From DATKZS01 sp035527835 [NCBI: bacterium] (GTDB lineage Bacteria; RBG-13-61-14), in the NCBI GenBank assembly GCA_035527835.1, contig DATKZS010000229.1, positions 1 through 43,073 on the forward strand: a DNA stretch of 43,073 bases, written 5' to 3'. Shown in pieces: positions 1 through 8,284 of the stretch (position 1 is the first letter of the stretch; the number at the start of each line of letters is the position of its first letter). The notes under the pieces are model-generated. The model saw nothing but the letters and a program-made list of their open reading frames with translations, had not been told where the DNA came from and did no database searches. The position numbers and the translations under genes were made by a program.

Positions 1-85
1 TCCCCCCCAATATCGCCTCCACTACGCGTCCGCGCAGCGTCTCCTGCGACTCGGGGGAAAGCTTCCGACCGTCATAGTTTTTCAT
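1..85 (-). mobile_element. IS630-type transposase, N-terminal fragment (cut by window edge)
   Basis: Reading the minus strand from the ATG at 85-83 gives 28 residues beginning MKNYDGRKLSPESQETLRGR, open to the window edge. The pattern of a DGRKLSPE-like segment followed by a short helix and a conserved V..IL.G matches, from memory, the start of the helix-turn-helix domain of IS630-family transposases. A TATAAT-like hexamer lies about 8 nt upstream of the ATG. Only the first tenth of the protein is visible, so whether the element is intact cannot be judged. The AT-rich neighbourhood fits a mobile-element site. Confidence is moderate because the match rests on 28 residues. Confidence 0.55.
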
Positions 86-93
86 GGAGACGA

Positions 94-186
94 TTATAGC
101 ACAAAATCAGGCAAATGTCCAATAAATAATGCTCTGATTAGTAGTATTGCCGCAACTTCCTTTCTAATCTCACCATCCTTTTTCAT
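94..186 (-). CDS. small ORF, 30 residues, unknown
   Basis: A 30-codon frame starts at the ATG at 186-184 and stops at 94-96, just ahead of the transposase start. It reads MKKDGEIRKEVAAILLIRAL and continues to FIGHLPDFVL. It has an unusually good ribosome binding site: GGAGG six bases before the ATG on the minus strand. The first half is charged and the second half hydrophobic, as in a small amphipathic or membrane-associated peptide. I recognise no family. It could be a leader peptide for the transposase gene or chance; the strong Shine-Dalgarno is the main support. Confidence 0.35.
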   Translation of the reverse strand: MKKDGEIRKEVAAILLIRALFIGHLPDFVL

Positions 187-286
187 AAGTTTCCTCCGTA
201 TTATTTTCAGAGGCAATGACGGACAGAACTTAACATTCTATAAATTGGGTATTGCGATCTTTCCAAAGGCCCAATGTCAAACTCTC

Positions 287-619
287 CTATAGTGTATAGG
301 ATAATGGATTGGGAAGGATTATGTTTTGAAGGGATATAACGTTACTCTTCTTTATTTCCTCGTTACGCATTGATATTAGACCACATCTGCATCCAAGATG
401 AAATGGAGGGATAAAATCAAATAAACGGGGATCGTCTTTTGAAATAATCTTATTTTTTAATGAGCGACAAAATTTACATTCTCCGAGCATGACCGAAAAT
501 CGCAAGTAAGGAAAAACTAGTTTAACTGGCGGCTTAAGAGCGGCTTCTATATTTCTTATTGAATCTTCAATACCTCCTTCCCACATTTTGAGAAGTCTTT
601 CTATATCCTTTTGTGGCAA
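287..619 (-). pseudogene. fragment with phage head-morphogenesis (SPP1 gp7/MuF-like) zinc motif
   Basis: This 110-residue frame opens with TTG rather than ATG, and stays open upstream to a stop near 671, inside a palindromic element. Its core has CKFC, then DDPRLFDF, then IPPFHLGCRC. The spacing CxxC...PPxHxxCRC is the signature of the C-terminal part of phage minor head / SPP1 gp7-like proteins, where the Cys and His residues probably bind zinc. The larger N-terminal part normally present is missing, and no other phage genes are visible. I therefore read it as the 3' remnant of a longer gene cut by the palindromic element. It could also be a stand-alone small domain protein. Confidence 0.4.
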
Positions 620-630
620 CTTTTCCTTAT

Positions 631-735
631 CTATACATGGCGTCTTAAATAATTGCGCATGTTGATGTAGCTATGCCGCTATTTCAGCGGGATTGTCTGA
701 TTTGCATGCGCACATTTCAGCGACGCCATGTATAG
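631..735. repeat. 105-bp symmetric palindromic element
   Basis: Three nested complementary pairs share one centre near 683. The outer arms are 14 bp perfect (631-644 with 722-735, CTATACATGGCGTC), then 8 bp (654-661 with 705-712, TGCGCATG), then 5 bp (676-680 with 686-690) around a 5-nt loop. The unpaired gaps are equal on both sides (9 and 9 nt, then 14 and 14 nt). ATTTCAGCG occurs twice inside (681-689, 714-722). The equal spacing suggests a decayed perfect palindrome or a selected folded single strand, such as a transposon end. Confidence 0.6.
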
Positions 736-1316
736 AAGCATAGCAATGTCTTCTTTATTCATGGAAAATCTATCAGGCAATCTCATGATGAACATTTTAG
801 TCTCTTGACAGAAGAAATCAAGTCTCATGTTGCAAATTCGGGAAGGTAGTGGGGTCAGGGAAATTGGGCTCAGGTCTCAACATCTAACATTAGCCCCTTG
901 TATTGGAACCTATTTCTCTGCACCGGCCTTTGCTTTTGGAGCGCTTCACGCCCATTGTGACGCCGGCGCGGCTGTTGCCGCTGGCGGTGACGAGACAGAC
1001 CGCCTCGGGGAACTGTATCCTCCACGGCCAAGCCATGGCTTATTCTTATGACAACCGGAAACGGATGTCAAGCTATGCGCCTTGGAGTGCGCAAGATTGA
1101 TTGCGCTTTTCTCGGCCCCGGCTTGACGGGGCGTAATGCCGCGCGGGAATAACTCACTCAGCTTCGAGGTACGTCCCCACGCCGCCGGGATCAAGCTCCC
1201 GGCTTGTTAAAGCGTCGTCAAGCCGCCGCACTCCAAATGGCTTAACCGGGAGTCTCGGTTAAGGCCTGCCCTTGTATGGCGGAACTGGTCGGATATAATG
1301 GCCTAAGGAGGCTGGG
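736..1316. other. non-coding stretch with possible transposon-terminus remnant and hairpins
   Basis: I see no convincing gene here. Around 850-897 the text GGGGTCAGGGAAATTGGG followed by CAGGTCTCAACATCTAACATT resembles sequences I recall flanking IS200/REP-type transposases, but this is memory only. A short open stretch near 1033-1078 contains AYSYDNRKRMSSY, which faintly resembles an RHS/YD repeat and may be a decayed remnant. Two hairpins occur: 1184-1203 (7-bp stem, 6-nt loop) and 1241-1263 (8-bp stem CTTAACCG, 7-nt loop). Base composition shifts from AT-rich to GC-rich at about 900. Confidence 0.3.
1272..1299 (+). promoter_or_regulatory. possible sigma70 promoter for trkA
   Basis: TTGTAT at 1272-1277 and a perfect TATAAT at 1294-1299 are separated by 16 bp. 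The predicted start would fall almost on the trkA ribosome binding site (AAGGAGG, 1305-1311), giving a nearly absent leader, so the call is tentative. Confidence 0.3.
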
Positions 1317-2705
1317 ATGGCTGGCATGAAGATACTGATCATCGGCGCCGGGGAGGCGGGAGTTTACCTGGCGCGGGTGCTGTCGGAGGAGAACCACGAG
1401 ATCGTGATCATAGACCACGACCAGTCGCGCCTGGATTCGGTCGAGGAATCGCTGGACGTGAAGACGGTTCTGGGCCACGGCGCGGCCGCCGGTGTTTTGG
1501 AGCGGGCGGGGGCCTGGGGCGCGGACATGGCGCTGGCCGTGACCAATGATGACGAGGTCAACATGCTGGGGGGCTATTTCTCCAAGGTGCAGGGCGCGAA
1601 AAACGCCATTGTCCGGCTGCGGGGCGGTGAGAACCTCCAGTATCACCGCAACTTCTACAAGAAATGGCTGGGTCTTGATTCCATCCTGGTCCCCAACGAG
1701 TTGTGCTCCCAGGAGATTCTGGAGCTGGTCCGGGCCAAGCAGGCGGTGGCGGTGGAGAACTTCGCGGACGGCCGCATCCAGATGCGCCAGATCCAGGTGA
1801 CCTCGAACTCCAAGCTGATCAACCAGAAATTGGCCAAGGTCAAGATGCCGGAACAGACCCTGGTGACCGCGGTCATCCGCGGCGGCGAGATCACGATCCC
1901 GAGCGGCGACACCGAGATCGCGGCGGGAGACGAGCTCTTGATCGTCGGCCACACCCATGCCATGGACGGGTTTGAGAAGCTGGGCGGAAGGAGCGGCAAC
2001 GGCGAAACGCTGGTGGTGATCATCGGGGGAGGCGAGCTGGGCCTTTCCGTGGCCCGGTCCTTGGAATACACCAACACCCGGGTCCGGCTGATCGAGGAGG
2101 ACCGCGAGCGCGCGGAGGCCATCTCCGACGAGCTTGATGAGGTCACGGTGCTTCACGGCGACGGCACGGACGCCGTCCTGCTTCGGGAGGTTGGCGCGGA
2201 CAACGCCGATGTTTTCATTTCGGCCTGCGGCGAGGACGAGAAGAACCTGATGAGCTGCCAGCTCGCCAAGAACATGGGCGCGAAAAAAACCATCGCCCTG
2301 GTCAAAAAGGCGGACTACGTGGCCATCTACCATAAGCTGGGCATTGACGCCGCCATCAGTCCCCGCCTTTTACTGGCCCAGAAAATTCTCCGCTACGTGC
2401 GCAGCGGCGCCATCAGCACCATCGCCGTGATCGGCGAGGGCAAGGCCGAGGTCATCGAGATCGAGGCCATGCCGGAGAGCAAGGTGGCCGGCGCGCCCAT
2501 CTCCCGGATCGGGTTTCCGCGCGGGGCCATTATCGGCGCGGTGGCCCGGGAGGAAAAGGTTTTCATCCCCGACGGGAGCTTCCAGATCCAGCCGGGAGAT
2601 TCTTGCATCGTCTTCACGTTCGTTGAAAACCTTCCCTTGGTGGAAAAATTTTTCAAGGGCAAGAAAAAGCTGGTTTTCTGGAACGGCAAGGGCGGCGGGT
2701 CTTGA
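1317..2705 (+). CDS. trkA: Trk potassium uptake regulatory subunit TrkA
   Basis: This is the cytoplasmic NAD(H)-binding gating subunit of the Trk potassium transporter. The 462 residues match the full-length duplicated form: RCK_N (about 4-120), RCK_C (about 140-220), second RCK_N (about 230-350) and second RCK_C (about 370-450). The first Rossmann motif reads IIGAGEAG, followed by an acidic segment (VIIDHDQSRLD); the second reads IIGGGELG with IEEDRERAE. The start at 1317 has AAGGAGG five bases upstream; an in-frame ATG at 1326 (MKILIIGAG) is an alternative. The stop codon overlaps the start of trkH, so the two are translationally coupled. Nothing looks damaged. Confidence 0.95.
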   Translation: MAGMKILIIGAGEAGVYLARVLSEENHEIVIIDHDQSRLDSVEESLDVKTVLGHGAAAGVLERAGAWGADMALAVTNDDEVNMLGGYFSKVQGAKNAIVRLRGGENLQYHRNFYKKWLGLDSILVPNELCSQEILELVRAKQAVAVENFADGRIQMRQIQVTSNSKLINQKLAKVKMPEQTLVTAVIRGGEITIPSGDTEIAAGDELLIVGHTHAMDGFEKLGGRSGNGETLVVIIGGGELGLSVARSLEYTNTRVRLIEEDRERAEAISDELDEVTVLHGDGTDAVLLREVGADNADVFISACGEDEKNLMSCQLAKNMGAKKTIALVKKADYVAIYHKLGIDAAISPRLLLAQKILRYVRSGAISTIAVIGEGKAEVIEIEAMPESKVAGAPISRIGFPRGAIIGAVAREEKVFIPDGSFQIQPGDSCIVFTFVENLPLVEKFFKGKKKLVFWNGKGGGS

Positions 2706-4162
2706 ACTATCGCTATGTCTGCAAGGTCCTGGGGATGCTGATCGCCCTGATCTCGGCGTCCATGATCTTTGCCCTGCTCTGGAGCCTGGCCGAGGGCGAA
2801 AACGACATGGCGCGGGCCTTTGTCTGGTCCATGACCGCGGGCCTTCTGATTGGAGCGGGCTTGTATTTTTTCGGCCGGAAGAGCGAGCAGGACTTTTACC
2901 GGCGGGAGGGCCTGGCCGTGGTGAGCCTGGGCTGGATCCTGGGCGCCGCGGTGGGGGCATTGCCATTCTGGTTCTGCCGCGAGTTCAATTCCAGTGGCGG
3001 GTTCGTGGACGCCTACTTCGAGTCCATGTCCGGTTTCACCACCACCGGCTCCACGGTCATCACCGTTATCGAGGCCATGCCCAAGGGCCTTTTATTCTGG
3101 CGTTCGTTCATCCAATGGCTTGGAGGGATGGGCATCGTGGTGCTGTTCGTGGCGGTCCTTCCCGCCATCGGCGTACACGCCAAGCACTTGTATAAGGTCG
3201 AGGTTCCCGGAATAAAAAAGGAAGGCGCCACGCCCCGGATCAAGGACACGGCCGGTTTGTTGTGGAAGATTTACCTTCTGTTCACCGTGGCCGAGGCATT
3301 GCTGCTGAAGCTCGGCGGCATGACCTGGTTCGATTCCTTGAACCACACCTTCACCACCCTGGCCACCGGCGGGTTCTCCACCAGAACCTCTTCCATCGGC
3401 CATTATCAAAGCCTTTATATCGAGGTTGTCATCATCATTTTCATGATCATGGTCGGCATCAATTTTACCTTGTATATAAGCGTATTACGCGGAAGGTTCC
3501 GCGACCTGACCCGCGACGCCGAGCTCGGCGCCTACCTCTTCATCATGCTGATCGCGACTCTGCTCATTGCCATCAGCCTGCTTTATAGCCAGGTCCATGT
3601 TTCGTTCGGGACGGCGTTGCGGGAATCGGCTTTCCAGACGGTCTCGATCATGACCACGACCGGCTATTGCACGGCGGACTTTAATAGATGGACCCCGTTT
3701 GCCCGGGTGGCGCTGGTGGCCCTGATGTTCGTGGGCGGGTGCGCCGGGAGCACGGGAGGGTCCATGAAGGTGATCCGTTTGCTGGTCGTTGCCAAGGCGG
3801 CGATGCTCCAGGTCCAGAAATTCTTCATGCCGCGCATGGTCAAGCAGGTCAGGATAGCGGACGCCGCCATTCCGGCCGATACCATTCAGGCCGTAACCGC
3901 CTTTGTCCTGCTTTTTATCGGGACTTGGGCGGCGGGGACATTATTCATGGCCGGCCTGGGCCTGGACCCGGTTACCGCGGCCACTTCGGTGATCGCCACG
4001 CTTGGTAATATCGGGCCCGGACTGGGAGGGGTGGGCGCGGTCGAACACTTCGGATGGCTCCCGGTTCCGGGCAAGATTTTCCTTACCCTGTGCATGGTAT
4101 TGGGCCGACTCGAACTCTACACCGTGCTGGTCATGTTCGTCCCCGCGTTCTGGCGCAAATGA
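2702..4162 (+). CDS. trkH: Trk potassium transporter membrane subunit TrkH/TrkG
   Basis: This is the ion-conducting subunit that pairs with TrkA. The 486 residues carry about ten hydrophobic segments and the four pore-loop filters of the superfamily in order: TTTGSTV, TLATGGFST, TTTGYCT and TLGNIGPGLGG. The start used is a TTG at 2702 that overlaps the trkA stop (TTGA), with no strong ribosome site of its own, consistent with coupled translation. An internal ATG at 2735 would trim about ten residues. Inner-membrane location is inferred from the helices. Confidence 0.95.
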   Translation: MNYRYVCKVLGMLIALISASMIFALLWSLAEGENDMARAFVWSMTAGLLIGAGLYFFGRKSEQDFYRREGLAVVSLGWILGAAVGALPFWFCREFNSSGGFVDAYFESMSGFTTTGSTVITVIEAMPKGLLFWRSFIQWLGGMGIVVLFVAVLPAIGVHAKHLYKVEVPGIKKEGATPRIKDTAGLLWKIYLLFTVAEALLLKLGGMTWFDSLNHTFTTLATGGFSTRTSSIGHYQSLYIEVVIIIFMIMVGINFTLYISVLRGRFRDLTRDAELGAYLFIMLIATLLIAISLLYSQVHVSFGTALRESAFQTVSIMTTTGYCTADFNRWTPFARVALVALMFVGGCAGSTGGSMKVIRLLVVAKAAMLQVQKFFMPRMVKQVRIADAAIPADTIQAVTAFVLLFIGTWAAGTLFMAGLGLDPVTAATSVIATLGNIGPGLGGVGAVEHFGWLPVPGKIFLTLCMVLGRLELYTVLVMFVPAFWRK

Positions 4163-4217
4163 CATCAACGCGGCCGAGACCTATTAAAAGCGGCTCTTCG
4201 CAATCGAGAGTGGCTTT

Positions 4218-4238
4218 CAAGCGCCAGTGTGGCGCTTG
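4218..4238. terminator. hairpin between convergent trkH and ymdB
   Basis: A 9-bp perfect stem (CAAGCGCCA with TGGCGCTTG) around GTG lies directly beside the ymdB stop. It could end transcripts from both sides. It lacks a clear T-tract on either strand, so factor-independent termination is uncertain. Confidence 0.4.
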
Positions 4239-5024
4239 TCATTCCGCGTCCAGCTCGCGGCGGATGGCGGTGATGTGGAGGGCCTTTCCGGTTTTGGGGT
4301 CGCAGGCCACGCAGGCGGCGTTGAGCTCGACCGGCCCGGCGGCGGTCTCCAAGCGGCGGGGCATTCCGGTGAGGAAGCGGTCGAGCACGGGCTGGATTTT
4401 GAAGCCGAGCACGGAGTCGCGCGGCCCGGTCATTCCGACGTCTGACATGTAGGCGGTGCCATGAGGCAGGATTTTGGGGTCGGCGGTGGTGACGTGGGTA
4501 TGGGTGCCGATGACGGCGGAGACCTTGCCGTCGAGGTAATAGCCCATGGCCTCTTTTTCGGAGGTGGCCTCGGCGTGGAAGTCCATGATAATGACGCGCA
4601 CGTCGGGGTCAATCTCGGAGAGGACCTGGTCGGCGCCGCGGAAGGGGCAGTCCACCGGCGGCATGTAGACCCTTCCCTCCATGTTGACGACCGCGGCCGG
4701 GCCATGCTCGGTCTCGGCCACGATCCATCCCTTGCCGGGGACGCCCGGGAAAAAATTGGCGGGCCGGAGGAGCCGCTCGCAGTGCTCGATCTCGGAGATG
4801 AACTCCTTGCGGTCCCAGACGTGGTTGCCGGTGGTGAGCACGTCCACGCCGATGCCCACGAGCTGGTCGTAAATCTGGCGGGACATGCCGAAGCCGCCGG
4901 CGGCGTTCTCGGCGTTGACCACCACCAGGTGGGCCTCGAATTCCTCGATCAGGCCGGGCAGGAGGCGGGTGACGGCCCTCCGGCCCGGCCGGCCGATGAT
5001 GTCGCCGATTAAGAGGATGTTCAA
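4239..5024 (-). CDS. ymdB: YmdB-family metallophosphoesterase
   Basis: This is a dinuclear metal phosphodiesterase of the YmdB/TIGR00282 family; the Bacillus member hydrolyses 2',3'-cyclic nucleotides. At 261 residues it has the usual length and the full metal-ligand set: GDIIGRPGR at the N-terminus, NAENAAGG, TTGNHVWD, DFHAEATSEK, GTHTHVTTAD and DVGMTGPRDSVLG. It lies downstream of rny in the same direction, an order known from Bacillus (rny-ymdB). Here the two are separated by about 250 bp that hold an inverted-repeat element. Substrate and role in this organism are inferred only. Confidence 0.9.
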   Translation of the reverse strand: MNILLIGDIIGRPGRRAVTRLLPGLIEEFEAHLVVVNAENAAGGFGMSRQIYDQLVGIGVDVLTTGNHVWDRKEFISEIEHCERLLRPANFFPGVPGKGWIVAETEHGPAAVVNMEGRVYMPPVDCPFRGADQVLSEIDPDVRVIIMDFHAEATSEKEAMGYYLDGKVSAVIGTHTHVTTADPKILPHGTAYMSDVGMTGPRDSVLGFKIQPVLDRFLTGMPRRLETAAGPVELNAACVACDPKTGKALHITAIRRELDAE

Positions 5025-5096
5025 GCAACCAGCCTTTCCTCGGGGGCAAGCCCGGGGGAGAAGCGTAAAGTATTCAGTATCCGGCCAAGAAATTTT

Positions 5097-5171
5097 TTAA
5101 CAAGGATATTCAGGATGTTCAGGATCAAGAAAACCAGGGATCATCCTGGTAATCCTGAATATCCTTGTTAA
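5097..5171. repeat. inverted-repeat element, TTCAGGAT type
   Basis: Perfect 19-bp arms (5097-5115 with 5153-5171; left arm TTAACAAGGATATTCAGGA) enclose 37 nt. The left arm runs into a tandem 9-mer (ATTCAGGAT GTTCAGGAT), and an inner 6-bp stem (5133-5138 with 5145-5150) caps the loop. A diverged copy of the same element is nested at 41366-41430. Confidence 0.75.
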
Positions 5172-5226
5172 TAATCTTTTCATTTTATATTATTATCCTG
5201 GTGATAAAACCAGTTCTAGATTTACC

Positions 5227-5257
5227 GGCCGCGGCCGCCGGGCCGGCGGCCGCGGCC
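5227..5257. terminator. very GC-rich palindrome after rny
   Basis: Perfect 15-bp arms (5227-5241 and 5243-5257) made only of G and C lie 16 bp beyond the rny stop. The hairpin would be very stable, but the minus strand shows no U-tract after it. It may block exonucleases at the rny mRNA end rather than act as a classical terminator. Confidence 0.4.
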
Positions 5258-5273
5258 ATGGCTTTTCCGCGTC

Positions 5274-6830
5274 CTACTTTGCGATCTCGACGGCCCGGGT
5301 CTCGCGGATGACCATCACCCTGATCTGCCCGGGATAGGTCAGCTCCTCCTCGATTTTTTTGGCGATGTCCTTGGACAGGATCAGGGCCTGTTCATCGTTG
5401 ATTTTGTCGCTTTCCACCAGGACCCTGATCTCGCGCCCGGCCTGGATGGCGTAGCTCTTCTCGATGCCCTTGAACGAGTTGGCGATCTTTTCCAGGTCTT
5501 CGAGGCGCTTGACGTAGGTTTCCAGCATCTCGCGGCGGGCGCCGGGCCGGGCGCCGGAGAGGGCGTCGGCGGCCTGGATCAGGTTGCCGAGGAGGCTGCC
5601 GGGGTCGTCGTTATGGTGTCCGCCGATGGCCTCGACCACGGCGGGCGACTCGCCGTACTTTTTGGCGAGCTCGGCCCCGATCTGGGCGTGCGGCCCCTCG
5701 ACCTCGTGGTCCACGGCCTTGCCGATGTCGTGGAGCAGCCCGGCGCGCTTGGCCTTCTTCACGTTGATCCCGAGCTCGGAGGCCATGATGCCGCAGAGGA
5801 AGGCGACCTCCATGGCGTGCCGGTACTGGTTCTGTCCGTAGCTGGTGCGGTATTTGAGGCGTCCGATGAGCTTGATGATCTCGGGATTGATGCCGTGGAC
5901 CCCGAGGTCAAAGGTTGCCTGCTGCCCGGCCTCGCGGATGCCGTCCATCACTTCCTTCTCGGCCTTGTTCACGATCTCCTCGATGCGGGCGGGATGGATC
6001 CGGCCGTCCTGGATGAGTCTCTCGAGGGAGAGCCTCGCGATCTCGCGCTGGACCGCGTTGAAGCTGGAGAGCACCACTGCCTCCGGGGTGTCGTCCACGA
6101 TCAGGTCCACGCCGGTAAGGGCCTCGAGGGCCCGGATGTTGCGTCCCTCGCGGCCGATGATCCGGCCCTTCATCTCGTCGTTGGGCAGGGCCACCACCGT
6201 GACCGTGCGCTCGGTCACGTAGTCGCCGGCGTAGCGGTCAATGGCCAGGCCCAGGATCTCCTTGGCTTTCTTCTCGGCCTCCTCCCGGGCCTCCTCCTCG
6301 ATCTGCTTGATCTTCTTGGCGGCCTCGTGCTTGGCTTCCTCGGTCAGGTCGTCCATCAATTGCTTCTTGGCCTCGGTCGCGGTCATGCCGGCGATGCGCT
6401 CCAGCTCTTTCTGGGCGTCGCCCAGCAGTTTCTGGTATTTCTCCTCGCGGTTCTTGAGCTCCTGCTCCTGCGCTTGCAGCTTGCGGACCCGGTCCTGGTT
6501 GTCCATCTCCTTGCGGTCGAGAAACTCGATCTTCTTGTCGAGGGTCTCCTCGCGATGGAGGAGCCTTTGCTGCATGGCATTCTGCTCCTCCTTCACTTTC
6601 TTGGAATCGCGCTCGAACTCCTGCTTGGCCTGGTAGGCGTAATCCTTGGCCAGGAGCTCGGCCTCCTTGAGGATGCGCTTCCTTTCCGCTTCGGCCTCGT
6701 TCTTGATCTTCTCGGCCTCTTCCTGGGACGCCAGCAGGCGCTTGGCCCCGACCTTGGTCAGGACGAAATAGATGCCGCCCGCGCCCATCCCCAACCCGAT
6801 GACGAACAGTATGATCGTTAAAGCTGTCAC
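5274..6830 (-). CDS. rny: Ribonuclease Y
   Basis: This is a membrane-anchored endoribonuclease that starts mRNA decay. The 518 residues are the normal length. In order: an N-terminal membrane helix (about 3-25), a long charged coiled coil (about 30-195), a KH RNA-binding domain ([20 protein letters not shown]) and an HD domain with [12 protein letters not shown] and [12 protein letters not shown], then GGHHNDD, which supply the metal ligands. The start at 6830 gives the expected membrane anchor ([14 protein letters not shown]). It sits between fthC and ymdB on the same strand. Highly conserved, nothing unusual. Confidence 0.97.
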   Translation of the reverse strand: MTALTIILFVIGLGMGAGGIYFVLTKVGAKRLLASQEEAEKIKNEAEAERKRILKEAELLAKDYAYQAKQEFERDSKKVKEEQNAMQQRLLHREETLDKKIEFLDRKEMDNQDRVRKLQAQEQELKNREEKYQKLLGDAQKELERIAGMTATEAKKQLMDDLTEEAKHEAAKKIKQIEEEAREEAEKKAKEILGLAIDRYAGDYVTERTVTVVALPNDEMKGRIIGREGRNIRALEALTGVDLIVDDTPEAVVLSSFNAVQREIARLSLERLIQDGRIHPARIEEIVNKAEKEVMDGIREAGQQATFDLGVHGINPEIIKLIGRLKYRTSYGQNQYRHAMEVAFLCGIMASELGINVKKAKRAGLLHDIGKAVDHEVEGPHAQIGAELAKKYGESPAVVEAIGGHHNDDPGSLLGNLIQAADALSGARPGARREMLETYVKRLEDLEKIANSFKGIEKSYAIQAGREIRVLVESDKINDEQALILSKDIAKKIEEELTYPGQIRVMVIRETRAVEIAK

Positions 6831-6857
6831 GGTAGTTCCCCTTTCCTCGATTTATGA

Positions 6858-7448
6858 TTAATTGCTCCGCCCGTTGGCGGCGAGCAAGGTTCCCCGCTCG
6901 ATGACGATCGCGGTCAAGGGCACGTCATGCTCCTCCAGCGGGACCTCGTCCACCAGCTGGAAATCGTAGCCGATGCCCACCAGCGGCGTCCCGGGCCGCG
7001 CCTGATCCAGGACGCGGTCATAACATCCCATGCCGTAACCCAGCCTCCCGCCCCTCGCGTCAAAAGCGATGCCGGGGACCAGGATGAAATCAAGCTCCGC
7101 GACCGACACTGCGAGGCCGCCCGCCGCCGGCTCGGGAATGCCGAAGCTCGAATTCACCATCGCCTCCCAGTCAGTCACCTGGAAAAAATCAATCTCCGGG
7201 CCCCGGCCGCGGACGCGGGGCAGGGCCACTCGCATACCCTGGCCGATGAGCCGGTCGAACAGGGGCCGGGTCGCGACCTCGGAGTCGGCGGAGGCGTAGA
7301 TGGCCGCGGTGTCGCGGCCGTCCAGAAGCCCGCTCTGATAGAGGTTCTCGAGCACGGCCTGGCTGCGTTCCCGGACCTCGCCGGGAGCGAGCGCGCGCCG
7401 CATGGCGAGCACCTTTTGGCGCAACTCTTTTTTCGGCTCCGATCGCAT
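6858..7448 (-). CDS. fthC: 5-formyltetrahydrofolate cyclo-ligase
   Basis: The enzyme converts 5-formyl-THF to 5,10-methenyl-THF using ATP. At 196 residues it has the family length, an N-terminal basic ATP-binding segment (KKELRQKVLAMRRAL) and the diagnostic C-terminal block VPGIAFDARGGRLGYGMGCY followed by DR. The gene follows 6S RNA, as in E. coli (ssrS-ygfA), and precedes rny. Co-transcription with 6S is likely by analogy but not shown here. Confidence 0.93.
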   Translation of the reverse strand: MRSEPKKELRQKVLAMRRALAPGEVRERSQAVLENLYQSGLLDGRDTAAIYASADSEVATRPLFDRLIGQGMRVALPRVRGRGPEIDFFQVTDWEAMVNSSFGIPEPAAGGLAVSVAELDFILVPGIAFDARGGRLGYGMGCYDRVLDQARPGTPLVGIGYDFQLVDEVPLEEHDVPLTAIVIERGTLLAANGRSN

Positions 7449-7818
7449 CGTACATGAGCCAGGGCATGGCCTGCATGGGCAGGCGTTGCGGGAAGGGCGC
7501 GGTGCCCGGCAAGGGTCCGCTTTCCGGGTCCGGGCCGCGGAGAATGGATGGCGGGTTCAGGCCCGCTTAGCGCGGGCTATGACAAAAGCCGTGCGAATTC
7601 GACCAGAAATAGATTAGTTTTTTGAGTTACCATCGGATATTGCCCGATACTCGGATCCATCCGGCCTTTGGGGCTGCCCGCTGTTTCGAGGTCCCGCCCA
7701 TTTTGGCGGCCGGACATTACATTTAATCGTTCAATCATTTCCGGCAATTCTCGTGACGGCTTGGTCCCGGCCATCCATCATCCCGGCCTTTTTTCTCCGG
7801 CTCTCTTCCCAATTGTCG
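7449..7818. other. gap between fthC and 6S RNA, no gene seen
   Basis: About 370 bases without a credible gene. Short open frames have no ribosome site and no recognisable motif. A 6-bp GC hairpin (GCCCGC with GCGGGC) lies near 7563-7579. I looked for tRNA T-arms and found none. Confidence 0.5.
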
Positions 7819-8011
7819 TCATCCCCCGCCTCTGCCGTGTGGCGGATCACTTTCAAACCCGGTAAAACCAGGTGGGCGCCGTATTACCGTTTCAGGTTCC
7901 TGGGCGAAGCAGTAGGCTCTCCAGGCACACACCGCGGCAAGGGACAGCTCCCTTAGTGAATTTAATGGTTCGAAAAGTCTGCCACCCAATCACGAACAGC
8001 GCAGGGGATGA
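7819..8011 (-). ncRNA. ssrS: 6S RNA
   Basis: 6S RNA binds sigma70 RNA polymerase and damps transcription in slow growth. On the minus strand an 11-bp closing stem (8001-8011 with 7819-7829, one G-U) encloses a 193-nt RNA, close to the 184 nt of E. coli. Landmarks match in order: TGTTCGTGATTGGGTGGCAG on the 5' side (compare E. coli TGTTCGCAAGCGGGCCAG), a central single-stranded region, GGGAGCTGTCCC, GGTGTGTGCCTGG, and a 3'-side mini-hairpin (ACCTGGT-TTT-ACCGGGT). The position between zapA and fthC is the classical 6S locus. Ends are approximate. Confidence 0.85.
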
Positions 8012-8014
8012 TAC

Positions 8015-8284
8015 TCATTTCGGCAAAAGCCCCAATAGTTCATCCACCCGTTCGCTCAGGTCAAAAACCGTCCTTTCCCATTCCTCTTTTTTCGCGAACC
8101 ATTCGTCCGCGACGTTAAGCGCGGTCAATACGGCCCCGCGCGCGTTCAACCCCTGTCCCGGGCCGCCGAGCAGCTCGGACATCACGTTGTCAACGTATTT
8201 GGCCACCCGATCAATGCGCTCGGCATCGTCGCCCTTGACCCGGTAAACCTGGCCGTAAATCTTGACCTCCCGCTCAGAGCTCAC
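8015..8284 (-). CDS. zapA: cell division protein ZapA
   Basis: ZapA cross-links FtsZ filaments at the division ring. The 89-residue protein starts EVKIYGQVYRVKGDDAERI, then VAKYVDNVMSEL, followed by a C-terminal coiled coil (NVADEWFAKKEEWERTVFDL), the typical two-part ZapA layout. Its start overlaps the stop of the coiled-coil gene upstream by 11 bp, and 6S RNA begins only a few bases after its stop. Confidence 0.9.
   Translation of the reverse strand: MSSEREVKIYGQVYRVKGDDAERIDRVAKYVDNVMSELLGGPGQGLNARGAVLTALNVADEWFAKKEEWERTVFDLSERVDELLGLLPK

Noticed and set aside
1033-1078. RHS/YD-repeat gene
   Set aside because: Only one weak YSYDNRKRM match in a short frame; kept only as a possible remnant.
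1242-2333. 363-codon frame opposite trkA
   Set aside because: A shadow of trkA; trkA has full-length conserved domains and a ribosome site.
5613-6821. 402-codon plus-strand frame opposite rny
   Set aside because: Leu/Gly/Val-rich shadow of RNase Y, whose KH and HD motifs are unmistakable.
7577-7774. 65-codon minus-strand frame between fthC and 6S RNA
   Set aside because: No ribosome site, no motif, and composition unlike the genes around it.
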